Made by a program: the position numbers and the translations under genes
In this document: positions 8,493 through 16,855 of the stretch, piece by piece
How positions within the stretch are numbered: position 1 is the first letter of the stretch
How the letters are laid out: the number at the start of each line of letters is the position of its first letter
Source: Zoogloeaceae bacterium
GTDB taxonomy: Bacteria; Pseudomonadota; Gammaproteobacteria; Burkholderiales; Rhodocyclaceae
Length of the DNA stretch: 64,000 nt
Direction of reading: 5' to 3'
Assembly (NCBI GenBank): GCA_024235655.1
Contig: JACKLY010000005.1
Span: 1 to 64,000, forward strand
The notes under the pieces: model-generated
What the model was told of the DNA's origin: nothing
Database searches by the model: none
The model's input: the letters and a program-made list of their open reading frames with translations, nothing else

Positions 8493-9248
8493 ATGCTGAT
8501 CATTCCTGCGATTGACCTTAAGGACGGACAATGTGTCCGTCTCAAGCAAGGCCTCATGGACGAGGCGACCGTTTTCAATCTTGATCCCGCTGAGCAGGCA
8601 CGGCAGTGGGTGGAGCAGGGGGCGCGGCGCTTGCACCTTGTCGACCTGAACGGCGCTTTTGCCGGCAAACCGAAGAATGAGAGTGCGATCAAGGCGATCC
8701 TCAGGGAAGTCGGCGACGATATTCCGGTGCAGTTGGGTGGCGGCATCCGTGATCTCGATACGATTGAGCGCTGTCTTGATGACGGCCTTTCCTATGTGAT
8801 CATTGGCACGGCAGCAGTGAAGAACCCCGGTTTCCTGCATGATGCTTGCGGGGCTTTCCCCGGCCATATCATTGTTGGCCTGGATGCCCGGGACGGCAAG
8901 GTTGCTGTGGATGGCTGGTCCAAGCTGACTGGCCACGATGTGATTGATCTGGCCAAGAAATACGAAGATTACGGTGTTGAATCGATCATCTATACCGACA
9001 TTGGCCGCGACGGGATGCTCTCCGGGCTGAATATCGAGGCCACCGTCAAGCTGGCACAGGCGTTGCGTATTCCCGTTATTGCTTCCGGCGGTTTGTCGTC
9101 GATGGACGACGTGAAGCAGCTTTGTGCGGTCGAGGAAGAGGGGGTGGTCGGTACCATCGCGGGTCGTGCGGTCTATGACGGCTCCCTGGATTTCGCCAAG
9201 GCCCAGAAATTCGCTGACGATTTTGCCGACCAGCAAGGGGCGAAGTAA
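8493..9248 (+). CDS. hisA: ProFAR isomerase (phosphoribosylformimino-AICAR ribotide isomerase)
   Basis: A 251-residue half-barrel-duplicated TIM barrel enzyme catalysing the Amadori rearrangement of ProFAR to PRFAR. Visible landmarks are the N-terminal IPAIDLKDGQCVRL with catalytic Asp, the first phosphate site VQLGGGIRD, and the second phosphate site VIASGGLSSMDDV. The catalytic Asp of the second half lies in YTDIGRDGMLSG. Sixty bases separate it from hisH, the largest gap in this gene run, without a recognisable terminator. Confidence 0.96.
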   Translation: MLIIPAIDLKDGQCVRLKQGLMDEATVFNLDPAEQARQWVEQGARRLHLVDLNGAFAGKPKNESAIKAILREVGDDIPVQLGGGIRDLDTIERCLDDGLSYVIIGTAAVKNPGFLHDACGAFPGHIIVGLDARDGKVAVDGWSKLTGHDVIDLAKKYEDYGVESIIYTDIGRDGMLSGLNIEATVKLAQALRIPVIASGGLSSMDDVKQLCAVEEEGVVGTIAGRAVYDGSLDFAKAQKFADDFADQQGAK

Positions 9249-9254
9249 CCGCGG

Positions 9255-10013
9255 ATGCTTGCCAAACGGATTATTCCCTGCCTTGACGTGACTGCCGGTC
9301 GCGTCGTCAAGGGCACCAATTTTGTTGAACTGCGCGATGCCGGTGATCCGATCGAGATTGCCCGTCGCTATGACGAGCAAGGTGCCGATGAGGTGACCTT
9401 TCTTGACATCACGGCGTCTTCCGATCAGCGTGACATCATCCTGCACATCGTCGAAGCCTGTGCCGAGCAAGTGTTCATTCCACTCACCGTCGGCGGTGGC
9501 GTGCGGGCGATTGCCGATGTGCGGCGTTTGCTTAATGCCGGTGCCGACAAGGTCAGCATGAATACCGCCGCCGTCGAGAATCCCGACCTCGTCGCCGAAT
9601 CCTCTGCCAAGGTCGGCAACCAGTGCATTGTGGTGGCCATTGATGCCAAGCAGTGCGCCCCCGGTCGCTGGGAAGTGTTTACACATGGCGGGCGCAAGGC
9701 TACGGGGCTGGATGTGATTGACTGGGCGCGCAAGGTGCAACTGCTGGGCGCTGGCGAGATCCTGCTGACCAGCATGGATCGTGACGGCACCAAGAGCGGT
9801 TTTGATCTGGCATTGACCCGTGCCGTGGCCGATGCTGTTGATATTCCGATCATTGCATCCGGCGGCGTCGGCAATCTCGACCATCTTGCGGATGGGGTCA
9901 GCGAAGGCCATGCAGATGCCGTGCTGGCCGCATCGATCTTCCATTTTGGCGAATACACCGTTCGCCAGGCCAAGGAATGCATGCGCGCGCGCGGCATCGA
10001 GGTTCGCTTGTGA
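9255..10013 (+). CDS. hisF: Imidazole glycerol phosphate synthase, cyclase subunit
   Basis: A 252-residue TIM barrel that condenses ammonia from HisH with PRFAR, giving imidazole glycerol phosphate and AICAR. Seen: RIIPCLDVTAGRVVKGTNF with catalytic Asp, VPLTVGGGVR-like IPLTVGGGVRAIADVR, TSMDRDGTKSGFD with the second catalytic Asp, and PIIASGGVGNLDHL. It starts six bases after the hisA stop and its own stop overlaps the hisI start (GTGA). Confidence 0.97.
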   Translation: MLAKRIIPCLDVTAGRVVKGTNFVELRDAGDPIEIARRYDEQGADEVTFLDITASSDQRDIILHIVEACAEQVFIPLTVGGGVRAIADVRRLLNAGADKVSMNTAAVENPDLVAESSAKVGNQCIVVAIDAKQCAPGRWEVFTHGGRKATGLDVIDWARKVQLLGAGEILLTSMDRDGTKSGFDLALTRAVADAVDIPIIASGGVGNLDHLADGVSEGHADAVLAASIFHFGEYTVRQAKECMRARGIEVRL

Positions 10014-10414
10014 GCGATCTTGACCACAATCTGCCCTGGCTTGAGGCGGTTCGCTGGGATGCGGATGGCTTGGTACCTGCGATTGCACAGGATGCCGATA
10101 CCGGCAAGGTGATGATGTTCGCCTGGATGAACCGCGATGCACTGGAAGAAACGGTAGCGACCGGCAACGCGGTATACTGGTCGCGTTCACGTGGCCGGCT
10201 CTGGCGCAAGGGTGAAGAATCGGGCCACTTTCAGAAGGTCAGCGCCGTGCGTACGGATTGCGATGGCGATGTGATCCTGCTGGCGATTGCACAGGAAGGT
10301 GGTATTGCCTGCCATACGGGCCGGCAAAGCTGTTTTTTCAATGAATTGCAGAACGGGCGTTGGGTGCCCGTTGATCCGGTGATCAAGGACCCTAAGGATA
10401 TCTACGCAAAATGA
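10010..10414 (+). CDS. hisI: Phosphoribosyl-AMP cyclohydrolase
   Basis: A 134-residue monofunctional HisI that opens the purine ring of PR-AMP. The metal and substrate motifs are seen: VMMFAWMNRDAL, VYWSRSRGRLWRKGEESGHF, RTDCDGDVILL, and ACHTGRQSCFF with the Zn-binding cysteines. I choose the GTG at 10010, which overlaps the hisF TGA by four bases and gives the usual family length; an upstream in-frame ATG at 9977 lies inside hisF and adds non-homologous residues. Confidence 0.95.
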   Translation: MSDLDHNLPWLEAVRWDADGLVPAIAQDADTGKVMMFAWMNRDALEETVATGNAVYWSRSRGRLWRKGEESGHFQKVSAVRTDCDGDVILLAIAQEGGIACHTGRQSCFFNELQNGRWVPVDPVIKDPKDIYAK

Positions 10415-10743
10415 TGCACAACACGCACGATGTACTGCACCGCCTCTCCGAAACCCTGATTTCGCGGCGCCATGCGGACCCGGAAAGCTCCTATACGGCT
10501 CAGTTGTTTGCCAAAGGCCCGGACTCCATCCTGAAGAAGATTGGCGAAGAATGTGCCGAACTGATCATGGCCGGCAAGGAAGGCAACAAACTGCATGTGG
10601 TTCGCGAATCGGCTGACGTGATGTACCACGTGATGGTGCTGCTGGCTTTTAACGGCTTGTCGATTGATGACCTGCTGCAGGAAATGCGCCGCCGGGAAGG
10701 CATCTCGGGGGTGGATGAAAAAAAATCGAGGACGGCGAAGTGA
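10411..10743 (+). CDS. hisE: Phosphoribosyl-ATP pyrophosphatase
   Basis: A 110-residue all-alpha NTP-pyrophosphohydrolase of the MazG-like superfamily that converts PR-ATP to PR-AMP. The Mg-binding acidic motif is visible as KKIGEECAELIMAGKEG and ESADVMYHVMVLL. It is a separate protein from HisI, unlike the fused enterobacterial form. The ATG overlaps the end of hisI and its TGA overlaps the GTG of the next gene. hisG and hisD are not in the window. Confidence 0.95.
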   Translation: MMHNTHDVLHRLSETLISRRHADPESSYTAQLFAKGPDSILKKIGEECAELIMAGKEGNKLHVVRESADVMYHVMVLLAFNGLSIDDLLQEMRRREGISGVDEKKSRTAK

Positions 10744-11099
10744 GCCAGGGCGACAACTGCATCTTCTGTCGCATCGTTCGCGGCGAGATTCCGTCGCAGA
10801 AGGTTTATGAGGATGACGACATCCTCGCCTTCAATGACATCAGCCCGGCGCGCCCGGTGCATGTGCTGGTAATTCCGAAGAAGCACATCGAATCACTGGC
10901 GCATGTCAGCGAAACCGATACGCCGGTACTCGGCAAGATGCTGGCGCTGGCGAACAGGCTGGCGACCGAGCAAGGAAGCCCGGAAGGCTTCCGCATCATC
11001 ATCAACACGGGGCGGATCGGGCATCAGGAAGTGCCGCACCTGCATATTCACATTGTCGGCGGGCCGGAACCGGTCGGACCGATGCTGAAACGTATTTAA
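10740..11099 (+). CDS. HIT family purine nucleoside phosphoramidase (HinT-like)
   Basis: A 119-residue histidine-triad protein. The catalytic triad HLHIHIVGG is near the C-terminus, and CIFCRIVRGEIPS at the start carries two Cys of the CxxC motif typical of this subgroup. HinT-type enzymes hydrolyse adenosine phosphoramidates and lysyl- or aminoacyl-AMP; the cellular role is housekeeping. The GTG start overlaps the hisE stop (GTGA), so it is part of the his transcript, as in many betaproteobacteria, and tatA follows after 12 bases. Confidence 0.93.
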   Translation: MSQGDNCIFCRIVRGEIPSQKVYEDDDILAFNDISPARPVHVLVIPKKHIESLAHVSETDTPVLGKMLALANRLATEQGSPEGFRIIINTGRIGHQEVPHLHIHIVGGPEPVGPMLKRI

Positions 11100-11111
11100 G
11101 GAGAGAGCGTC

Positions 11112-11336
11112 ATGGGAACATTTAGCATTTGGCACTGGTTGATCGTCCTGGTCATCATTCTGCTGGTCTTCGGTACCAAGAAACTGCGCAACATTGGTGG
11201 TGACCTGGGTGGTGCGGTGAAGGGCTTCAAGGAAGGCATGAAGGAAGAAAGCAAGCCGTCCGCCGATGCGCCTCCGGCACAGGTCAGTGGTGGCCAGACT
11301 ATCGAAGGTGAAGTGAAGGAAAAAGCCAAGAGCTGA
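11112..11336 (+). CDS. tatA: Sec-independent protein translocase subunit TatA
   Basis: A 74-residue TatA: one N-terminal membrane helix (SIWHWLIVLVIILLVFG), the hinge FGTKKLRNIGGDLG, an amphipathic helix (GGAVKGFKEGMKEE) and a short acidic/lysine tail. TatA oligomers form the passage for folded, twin-arginine proteins across the inner membrane. It has a good GGAGAG ribosome site. TatA and TatB are told apart by the next gene's Pro after the hinge and its long tail. Confidence 0.95.
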   Translation: MGTFSIWHWLIVLVIILLVFGTKKLRNIGGDLGGAVKGFKEGMKEESKPSADAPPAQVSGGQTIEGEVKEKAKS

Positions 11337-11342
11337 TCCTTT

Positions 11343-11380
11343 CGTCGGCAGTTTCTGGCAGCAGATGGTTGCTGCCGACG
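11343..11380 (+). promoter_or_regulatory. Competing hairpins in the tatA-tatB spacer
   Basis: CGTCGGCAG at 11343-11351 can pair with CTGCCGACG at 11372-11380. Inside it, GGCAGCA at 11357-11363 can pair with TGCTGCC at 11370-11376. The two stems share bases, so only one can form at a time. No T-run follows, so it is not a simple terminator. An RNA stability or processing element that sets tatA above tatB expression is a plausible inference. Confidence 0.45.
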
Positions 11381-11405
11381 TCCGGTATTGCTTCTGCACT
11401 GAGCC

Positions 11406-11804
11406 ATGTTTGATATCGCCTTTTCCGAAATGCTGATCATCGCCGTCGTGGCGCTGATCGTGCTCGGCCCTGAGCGGCTGCCCAAGGTTGCGCGTACTGC
11501 CGGGCATTTGCTCGGGCGCATGCAGCGCTACGTCAATGACGTGAAATCGGACATCAATCGCGAAATGCAGCTGGATGAGCTGAAGAAACTGCAGGCGCAA
11601 GTGGCCGAATCAGCCCGCAGTCTGGAAACCAGCATTTCTTCAGAAATGAATGCCGCTGAATCTTCGCTCCGGGAAGCGACTGAGGCTCCTAAGGCAGCTG
11701 TCGCCGAGATCGAATCGGCGGTTGCCGAGGTGAAATCCGAAGTGGCTGCGACATCGCTAACCGAGCCAACTCCCGCATCGTCAACTGAACCTCCCAAGGC
11801 CTGA
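11406..11804 (+). CDS. tatB: Sec-independent protein translocase subunit TatB
   Basis: A 132-residue TatB. The N-terminus MFDIAFSEMLIIAVVALIVL has the conserved Glu in the membrane helix, followed by the GPERLPKVARTAGHLLGR hinge and amphipathic helix. The rest is a helical, Glu/Ala/Ser-rich cytoplasmic tail. TatB joins TatC to form the twin-arginine signal receptor. It lies between tatA and tatC with 13 bases to the latter. Confidence 0.95.
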   Translation: MFDIAFSEMLIIAVVALIVLGPERLPKVARTAGHLLGRMQRYVNDVKSDINREMQLDELKKLQAQVAESARSLETSISSEMNAAESSLREATEAPKAAVAEIESAVAEVKSEVAATSLTEPTPASSTEPPKA

Positions 11805-11817
11805 TGGCAATTCCACA

Positions 11818-12615
11818 ATGAGTCAGCAGGAAACCTCTTTCGTCTCACATCTAGTCGAATTGCGTGATCGCGTGCTGCGTAGCGTGGTGGCGATGGGTAT
11901 CGTCTTTGCCGTGCTTTGCCTTTATCCGGGGCCGGGGGCGGTTTACGACTTGCTGGCACAGCCACTGACCGAAGCGCTGCCGGAAGGTACCAAAATGGTT
12001 GCAATCGGGGTGATTACCCCGTTCATGGTGCCAATCAAGGTGACGATGCTGATCGCCTTCGTTCTTTCCTTGCCGGTCATTCTTTACCAGTTGTGGTCTT
12101 TTGTGGCACCTGGTCTTTATGCCCACGAGAAGCGTCTCGGCTTGCCGCTGGTGATCGCCAGTACCCTGTTGTTCATGCTGGGCATGGCCTTTTGCTACTT
12201 CTTTGTTTTCGGGCAGGTGTTCAAGTTCATCTCCAGCTTCGCGCCAAAAAGCATCACGCCCGCACCGGATATCGAAGCCTATCTGTCCTTCGTGATGACC
12301 ATGTTCATGGCCTTCGGTGTTTCCTTCCAGGTGCCGGTCGTACTCGTCGTTCTGGTCAAGCTGGGCATGGTGCAGATCGAGAAGCTGAAGGAATGGCGTT
12401 CGTACTTCGTGGTCATTGCCTTCATCATTGCCGCCATTGTGACGCCACCGGATGTGGTTTCACAGTTGGCGCTGGCGATTCCGATGTGCCTGCTTTACGA
12501 GATGGGAATCCTGTTTGCCCGCATGGTGACGGCACCTCCACCAAAGAAGGCTGCCGACGATGCCTGGGGCCCTGCATCCGAGGATGAGGAAAAGAAGATT
12601 CAGGAACACTCCTGA
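11818..12615 (+). CDS. tatC: Sec-independent protein translocase subunit TatC
   Basis: A 265-residue polytopic membrane protein with six predicted helices. Conserved TatC features are FVSHLVELRDRVLRSVVAMG at the N-terminus, the first periplasmic loop ending in PFMVPIKVTM, LYQLWSFVAPGLYAHEKR in the first cytoplasmic loop, and the FGVSFQVPVVLVVLVKLGMV helix. TatC binds twin-arginine signals together with TatB. Its 3' end overlaps the convergent amidotransferase gene by 16 bases, so no separate terminator fits between them. Confidence 0.96.
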   Translation: MSQQETSFVSHLVELRDRVLRSVVAMGIVFAVLCLYPGPGAVYDLLAQPLTEALPEGTKMVAIGVITPFMVPIKVTMLIAFVLSLPVILYQLWSFVAPGLYAHEKRLGLPLVIASTLLFMLGMAFCYFFVFGQVFKFISSFAPKSITPAPDIEAYLSFVMTMFMAFGVSFQVPVVLVVLVKLGMVQIEKLKEWRSYFVVIAFIIAAIVTPPDVVSQLALAIPMCLLYEMGILFARMVTAPPPKKAADDAWGPASEDEEKKIQEHS

Positions 12616-13436
12616 GTATTCACTTCCGCCCTTGAATGCATCCGCTTGACGCCGGCAACAGTCTCCGCCTGCCGTACCACTGAACCTTCCGAAAACAGCC
12701 AAAGCGTTCCCGGCGCCATCGGTTCCCAGATCTCATCATCGGTCAGGGGTATCGTGGCGATTACTGCCACCCGGTCGTCGGGCGTGGTGACCTCGCTGAA
12801 ATCTACCGAAACATCTTCATCCCTGAGATGCGCCTGCCGAAACGGCGCCTGCCGCACGATATAGGTCAGCTGCGTTGATGCGTGGGCGATCAGCAGGTTT
12901 TCACTGGCCAGCAGGAAATTGCATTCGCCTTCCGTGCCGAGTATCAACGTGAATTGGTGTACTGCCTCGAACAACTCGTCCGGCCCCGGTTTTGTAGTGC
13001 CGAAGCGTTGACGCAGGTTTTGCAATAACCAACAGAAGGCGAGCTCGCTATCGCTGTTGCCAACGGGAAGAAAGGAACCGTCAAGACGAGGGGCAAGATC
13101 AGGGAGGTTGCCATTGTGGGCAAAAATCCAGTATTTCCCCCACAGCTCACGCATGAACGGGTGAGTATTCTCCAGCGCAACGACGCCCTGCGTCGCCTTG
13201 CGGATATGGGCAACGACATTCTTTGAACGAATCGGATATTGCCGGACCAGTTCGGCAACAGGGGAGTTGCAAGAAGGCTGCGGATCGAGGAAAACACGTA
13301 CGCCACTGCCTTCAAAAAAGGCAATGCCCCAGCCGTCGGCATGGATGTCGGTGGCACCGCCTCTGGCCTGGAATCCGGTAAAGGAAAAGCAGATGTCCGT
13401 AGGGACGTTGCAGTTCATGCCGAGCAGCTGGCACAT
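12600..13436 (-). CDS. Class II glutamine amidotransferase (YafJ-like)
   Basis: A 278-residue Ntn-hydrolase domain protein. Met1 is followed by Cys2, the catalytic nucleophile exposed by Met removal (MCQLLGMNCNVPTD). Other family motifs are HADGWGIAFFEG, VVAHIRKATQG, NTHPFMRELWGKYWIFAHNG and VGNSDSELAFCWLL. Stand-alone proteins of this type (YafJ/DUF4 family) presumably hydrolyse glutamine or transfer its amide, but the acceptor is not known. It overlaps tatC convergently and is followed, on the same strand, three bases downstream of the protease stop. Confidence 0.88.
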   Translation of the reverse strand: MCQLLGMNCNVPTDICFSFTGFQARGGATDIHADGWGIAFFEGSGVRVFLDPQPSCNSPVAELVRQYPIRSKNVVAHIRKATQGVVALENTHPFMRELWGKYWIFAHNGNLPDLAPRLDGSFLPVGNSDSELAFCWLLQNLRQRFGTTKPGPDELFEAVHQFTLILGTEGECNFLLASENLLIAHASTQLTYIVRQAPFRQAHLRDEDVSVDFSEVTTPDDRVAVIATIPLTDDEIWEPMAPGTLWLFSEGSVVRQAETVAGVKRMHSRAEVNTQECS

Positions 13437-13439
13437 GCG

Positions 13440-14609
13440 CTACTCCCGCTCATCCTTTTTGACGATCGGGCGCTTGCCGACCTTGACCTGTGTTTCGACA
13501 ATCAACTTGTCGCGGTGGAGCTTGAAAGCAGATGCATCACCCGGTTGCAGGCGGGCGATCAGATCGAGCATGACTTGAGGATCGCGTACCGTCTGGCCAT
13601 CGACGGCAAGCAGGATATCGCCCGGGCGAATGCCCGCCTTGTCGGCAGGGCTGCCGCGCATCACGCCGGCAATCAGGGCGCCTTCGGTGCCCGGCAGACC
13701 AAACGATTCGGCCAGCTCAGGCGTGATTTCCTGTGCTTCAACACCGATCCAGCCGCGCGTGACGCTGCCATTCTTGATGATCTGTTCCATGACGCTGCGC
13801 GCTGTGGATACCGGAATGGCAAAGCCGATGCCGAGCGAACCACCGGAGCGTGAATAAATGGCGGTATTGATTCCGATCAGGTTGCCGGCGGCATCAGTCA
13901 GCGCACCGCCTGAGTTGCCGGGGTTGATTGCGGCGTCGGTCTGGATGAAATCCTCGAAGGTGTTGATGCCGAGGTGGCTGCGGCCCAGTGCCGAGACGAT
14001 GCCCATGGTGACGCTCTGGCCAACGCCGAAAGGGTTGCCGATGGCCAGAACGACATCACCGACACTGACACTGTTCATGTGGCCGAAAGTGACCGGCGAC
14101 AGCGCTGCGGTCTGGCCGGCAGGAATGGCAATTTTCAGTACGGCCAGATCCGATTCCGGGTCAGCTCCTGACAGACTGGCTTTCATTTTTCGTCCATCGC
14201 TCAGCACGACCTCAATGGCTTCGGCAGATTCAATGACGTGATAGTTGGTCAGGACATAGCCATCGGCGCTGACAATGACGCCTGAGCCCAGGCCTGCGCT
14301 ACGTCGCTGTTCCTCGCCGAAGCGCTCGCCAAAGAAATGGCGGAAGATCGGGTCTTCCAGCAGGGGATGGCGTGATTGTCGCTTGACCTGTGTTGTGTAG
14401 ATATGGACGACGCTGGGAATGACCTTGCGCGCTGCCTGGCCATAGGAAGCGCTGGCCGGAATCGGGGGAGCACTGCCTCCGGTTTCCAGGATTTTGACAG
14501 CCTGGTTCGGCGCATCGCGAAGCCACTCGGGTTTCAAGGTGCTGATAACGAACAGTACAGCGAGACTTATCGTCACCGTTTGTGCAAAAATCAACCACAA
14601 CTTTTTCAT
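13440..14609 (-). CDS. Do-type serine protease with one PDZ domain (DegS/DegQ-like)
   Basis: A 389-residue periplasmic protease anchored by an N-terminal helix (residues 7-24), which is not obviously cleaved. The trypsin-like triad is complete: His124 in LTNYHVIES, Asp154 in PESDLAVLK and Ser233 in NPGNSGGAL. A single PDZ domain occupies about residues 280-375 (GVMRGSPADKAGIRPGD). One PDZ plus a membrane anchor is the DegS layout, where the protease senses misfolded porins and cleaves an anti-sigma factor. I start at ATG 14609 before the hydrophobic anchor. It is divergent from the Nif3-like gene with only 21 bases between the starts. Confidence 0.92.
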   Translation of the reverse strand: MKKLWLIFAQTVTISLAVLFVISTLKPEWLRDAPNQAVKILETGGSAPPIPASASYGQAARKVIPSVVHIYTTQVKRQSRHPLLEDPIFRHFFGERFGEEQRRSAGLGSGVIVSADGYVLTNYHVIESAEAIEVVLSDGRKMKASLSGADPESDLAVLKIAIPAGQTAALSPVTFGHMNSVSVGDVVLAIGNPFGVGQSVTMGIVSALGRSHLGINTFEDFIQTDAAINPGNSGGALTDAAGNLIGINTAIYSRSGGSLGIGFAIPVSTARSVMEQIIKNGSVTRGWIGVEAQEITPELAESFGLPGTEGALIAGVMRGSPADKAGIRPGDILLAVDGQTVRDPQVMLDLIARLQPGDASAFKLHRDKLIVETQVKVGKRPIVKKDERE

Positions 14610-14630
14610 TGTCTGCGAACGGAACCCTGT

Positions 14631-15377
14631 ATGAAACGCGATGAATTGGTGCTTTATCTCGACCAAGTGCTTGAAACAGCACGCTTCCGGGATTATTGCC
14701 CAAACGGCTTGCAAGTGGAAGGACGAGCTGAGATCCGGCGTGTGGTGACAGGCGTGACAGCCAGTCAGGCCTTGATCGACGCAGCCATTCTACGCAAGGC
14801 CGATGCGATTCTGGTTCACCATGGCTGGTTCTGGAAGGGGGAGGATGGGCGTATCACGGGCATGCGCAAGGCGCGCATCGGCGCTGTTCTGGCGCATGAG
14901 ATCAATCTGCTTGCCTACCATCTGCCGCTGGATGCCCACGTTGAATTGGGCAACAACGCTCAGTTGGCCAAACAGTTTGGCTGGGAAGCTGAAGGACGGT
15001 TTGGCGAGCAGGATATTGCCTGGCATGGTCGCCTGCTTCAGCCGAAGACTGCTGGCGAGTTAGTGCACAAGATGGCTGAAGTGCTGGGCCGGGATCCACT
15101 GCTGATCGGCGATGCCCAGCGACCGATTCAACGGATCGCCTGGTGCTCGGGTGGGGCGCAAGGTTATTTCGAGCAGGCCATTGCGCTCGGTGTTGATGCC
15201 TACGTCAGCGGTGAAATTTCCGAGCAGACTGTCCATCTGGCCAGGGAGTCGGGTGTTGCCTACATCGCCGCCGGGCACCATGCTACGGAACGGTTCGGGG
15301 TTGCGGCTCTCGGAAAGCATCTGACTGAACGTTTTGGAATCGAATGCGAATTCGTCAATATTGATAACCCTGTCTGA
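14631..15377 (+). CDS. Nif3-like dinuclear metal centre protein
   Basis: A 248-residue protein of the Nif3/YbgI (DUF34) family, which forms hexameric rings with a dinuclear metal site. Metal-ligand motifs are ILVHHGWFWKG, AYHLPLDAHVELGNN and AAGHHATERFGV. The N-terminus YCPNGLQVEGR is typical. Its biochemical role is uncertain; hydrolase and metal-insertase roles have been proposed. I start at ATG 14631, matching homologues; a longer open frame begins inside the antisense protease gene. In many betaproteobacteria petABC follows this gene, but here it does not. Confidence 0.92.
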   Translation: MKRDELVLYLDQVLETARFRDYCPNGLQVEGRAEIRRVVTGVTASQALIDAAILRKADAILVHHGWFWKGEDGRITGMRKARIGAVLAHEINLLAYHLPLDAHVELGNNAQLAKQFGWEAEGRFGEQDIAWHGRLLQPKTAGELVHKMAEVLGRDPLLIGDAQRPIQRIAWCSGGAQGYFEQAIALGVDAYVSGEISEQTVHLARESGVAYIAAGHHATERFGVAALGKHLTERFGIECEFVNIDNPV

Positions 15378-15392
15378 TAGAGGAATATTTTC

Positions 15393-16106
15393 ATGGATTT
15401 CGTCTTTTCGCCGCCTCCCGTAGCCTCACTCGAGGTTGCAGGCAGCAACTCCCGGTTTCCGATACGTCGCGTCTATTGTGTGGGTCGTAACTACGCCGAT
15501 CATGCAAGGGAAATGGGGGCGCATGAGCAGGCGGATGGGCGCGAACCGCCTTTTTTCTTCTGCAAGCCGGCCGACGCTGTGCTGGGCGGCGGCGATGTTC
15601 CTTACCCGCCGGCGACTGCCAATCTGCAGCATGAGGTGGAATTGGTCGTCGCCCTTGGGCCGGCAACCGCCACAGCCGGTAACGAGGGTGCGGATATTCC
15701 CGTGAGCGATGCGCTGGCCTGTGTTTATGGCTATACGGTGGGATTCGACCTGACCCGGCGCGATGTACAGGCACGGGCCAAGGAAAAGGGGCATCCGTGG
15801 GATATGGGCAAGGGCTTTGACGCCTCTGCGCCTGCCGGGGTGCTGCAGCCGGTGGCGGCGATCGGCCACCCTGAACGAGGCAATATCTGGCTGAAAGTGA
15901 ATGGCGAACTGCGTCAGAACGGCGATCTGGCCAACATGTCCTGGCATGTGGCTGAAGTCATCGCCAACCTATCCACCTTCGTCCGCCTGATGCCGGGAGA
16001 CCTGATTTTTACGGGCACGCCGGCAGGGGTGTCCACCGTCGTGCAAGGCGATGTACTGGAAGGTGGGGTCAGCGGCGTGGGTGAACTGAAGATCCGCCTG
16101 GTTTAA
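15393..16106 (+). CDS. Fumarylacetoacetate hydrolase family protein
   Basis: A 237-residue FAH-fold enzyme. RVYCVGRNYADHAREMG opens the domain, PFFFCKPADAVLG follows, and LQHEVELVVAL provides the Glu-x-Glu metal ligands; the third acidic ligand lies in GFDLTRRDVQ. The C-terminus contains GDLIFTGTPAGVSTV, also diagnostic. Members hydrolyse C-C bonds in acylpyruvates or decarboxylate oxaloacetate (FAHD1-like), and the short length matches that subgroup. Substrate cannot be set from sequence. Its end overlaps the convergent CheB gene by four bases. Confidence 0.92.
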   Translation: MDFVFSPPPVASLEVAGSNSRFPIRRVYCVGRNYADHAREMGAHEQADGREPPFFFCKPADAVLGGGDVPYPPATANLQHEVELVVALGPATATAGNEGADIPVSDALACVYGYTVGFDLTRRDVQARAKEKGHPWDMGKGFDASAPAGVLQPVAAIGHPERGNIWLKVNGELRQNGDLANMSWHVAEVIANLSTFVRLMPGDLIFTGTPAGVSTVVQGDVLEGGVSGVGELKIRLV

Positions 16107-16753
16107 GCAGGCAGGCGCTTGCCTGCGGCGACTACCGCTTCATGGATGCGCTCGAGAGGAAGTGTCTGGTTGACTGCGCCAAGTTCAATTGCCACCTTGG
16201 GCATGCCGAAAACAACACAGCTCTTTTCATCCTGAGCAACGGTGTGCGCCCCCGCGTCGCGCATCTCCTTCAAGCCACGGGCGCCATCATCCCCCATGCC
16301 GGTCATGATGATGCCGGTAGCTGCAGGTCCGGCACAAACGGCAACCGAGCGGAACAGGACATCAACCGAGGGGCGGTGCCGGTTTACCGGCGGACCATCG
16401 ACGACTTCGACAAAATAATGGCTTGGCCCGCGGCGCACCAGCATGTGTTTTCCGCCGGGGGCAATCAATGCCAAGCCTGCTTCGACACGGTCGCCATTCT
16501 TTGCTTCCCGGACGTTAATCTTGCAATGGGTATTCAGCCGTTCGGCAAAGGTCGAAGTGAACTGGGCTGGCATGTGCTGGACGACGACAATGCCGGGTAC
16601 CGTTGCCGGCAGCATGCGGAGCACGGTGTCCAGCGCCTGTGTTCCTCCCGTCGAAGTGCCGATTGCAACGATTTTCTCGCTCGGCCACATGCCATGTCGG
16701 GCAGCTGACGCAGGGAGGATGACGTCGGCCGAATGTTTTGGGGTGGGTTGCAT
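16103..16753 (-). CDS. Stand-alone CheB-type methylesterase domain
   Basis: A protein of 216 residues consisting only of the CheB catalytic domain; full CheB has about 350 residues with a receiver domain in front. Counting from the ATG at 16753, the triad residues are Ser34 (AIGTSTGG), His60 (VVQHMPAQF) and Asp156 (MTGMGDDGARG). Family knowledge: CheB demethylates or deamidates chemoreceptor glutamates. An in-frame GTG at 16834 would add 27 residues that show no receiver signature; neither start has a strong ribosome site. With no che operon here, it may act on an unusual receptor, possibly the one at 25.0-26.6 kb. Confidence 0.85.
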   Translation of the reverse strand: MQPTPKHSADVILPASAARHGMWPSEKIVAIGTSTGGTQALDTVLRMLPATVPGIVVVQHMPAQFTSTFAERLNTHCKINVREAKNGDRVEAGLALIAPGGKHMLVRRGPSHYFVEVVDGPPVNRHRPSVDVLFRSVAVCAGPAATGIIMTGMGDDGARGLKEMRDAGAHTVAQDEKSCVVFGMPKVAIELGAVNQTLPLERIHEAVVAAGKRLPA

Positions 16754-16855
16754 GTACTCATGCCAGCCTTGGCTGGCCGCCTGATTATTTCCGGCAAATG
16801 ATAACGCAATACTAGCCCCTGTTCGGGGCCTCACGTTCGTATCTATCGGGTGATT

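Noticed and set aside
8412..10190. Long minus-strand open frame opposite hisA and hisF.
   Set aside because: Shadow of strongly supported enzymes; no recognisable domain.
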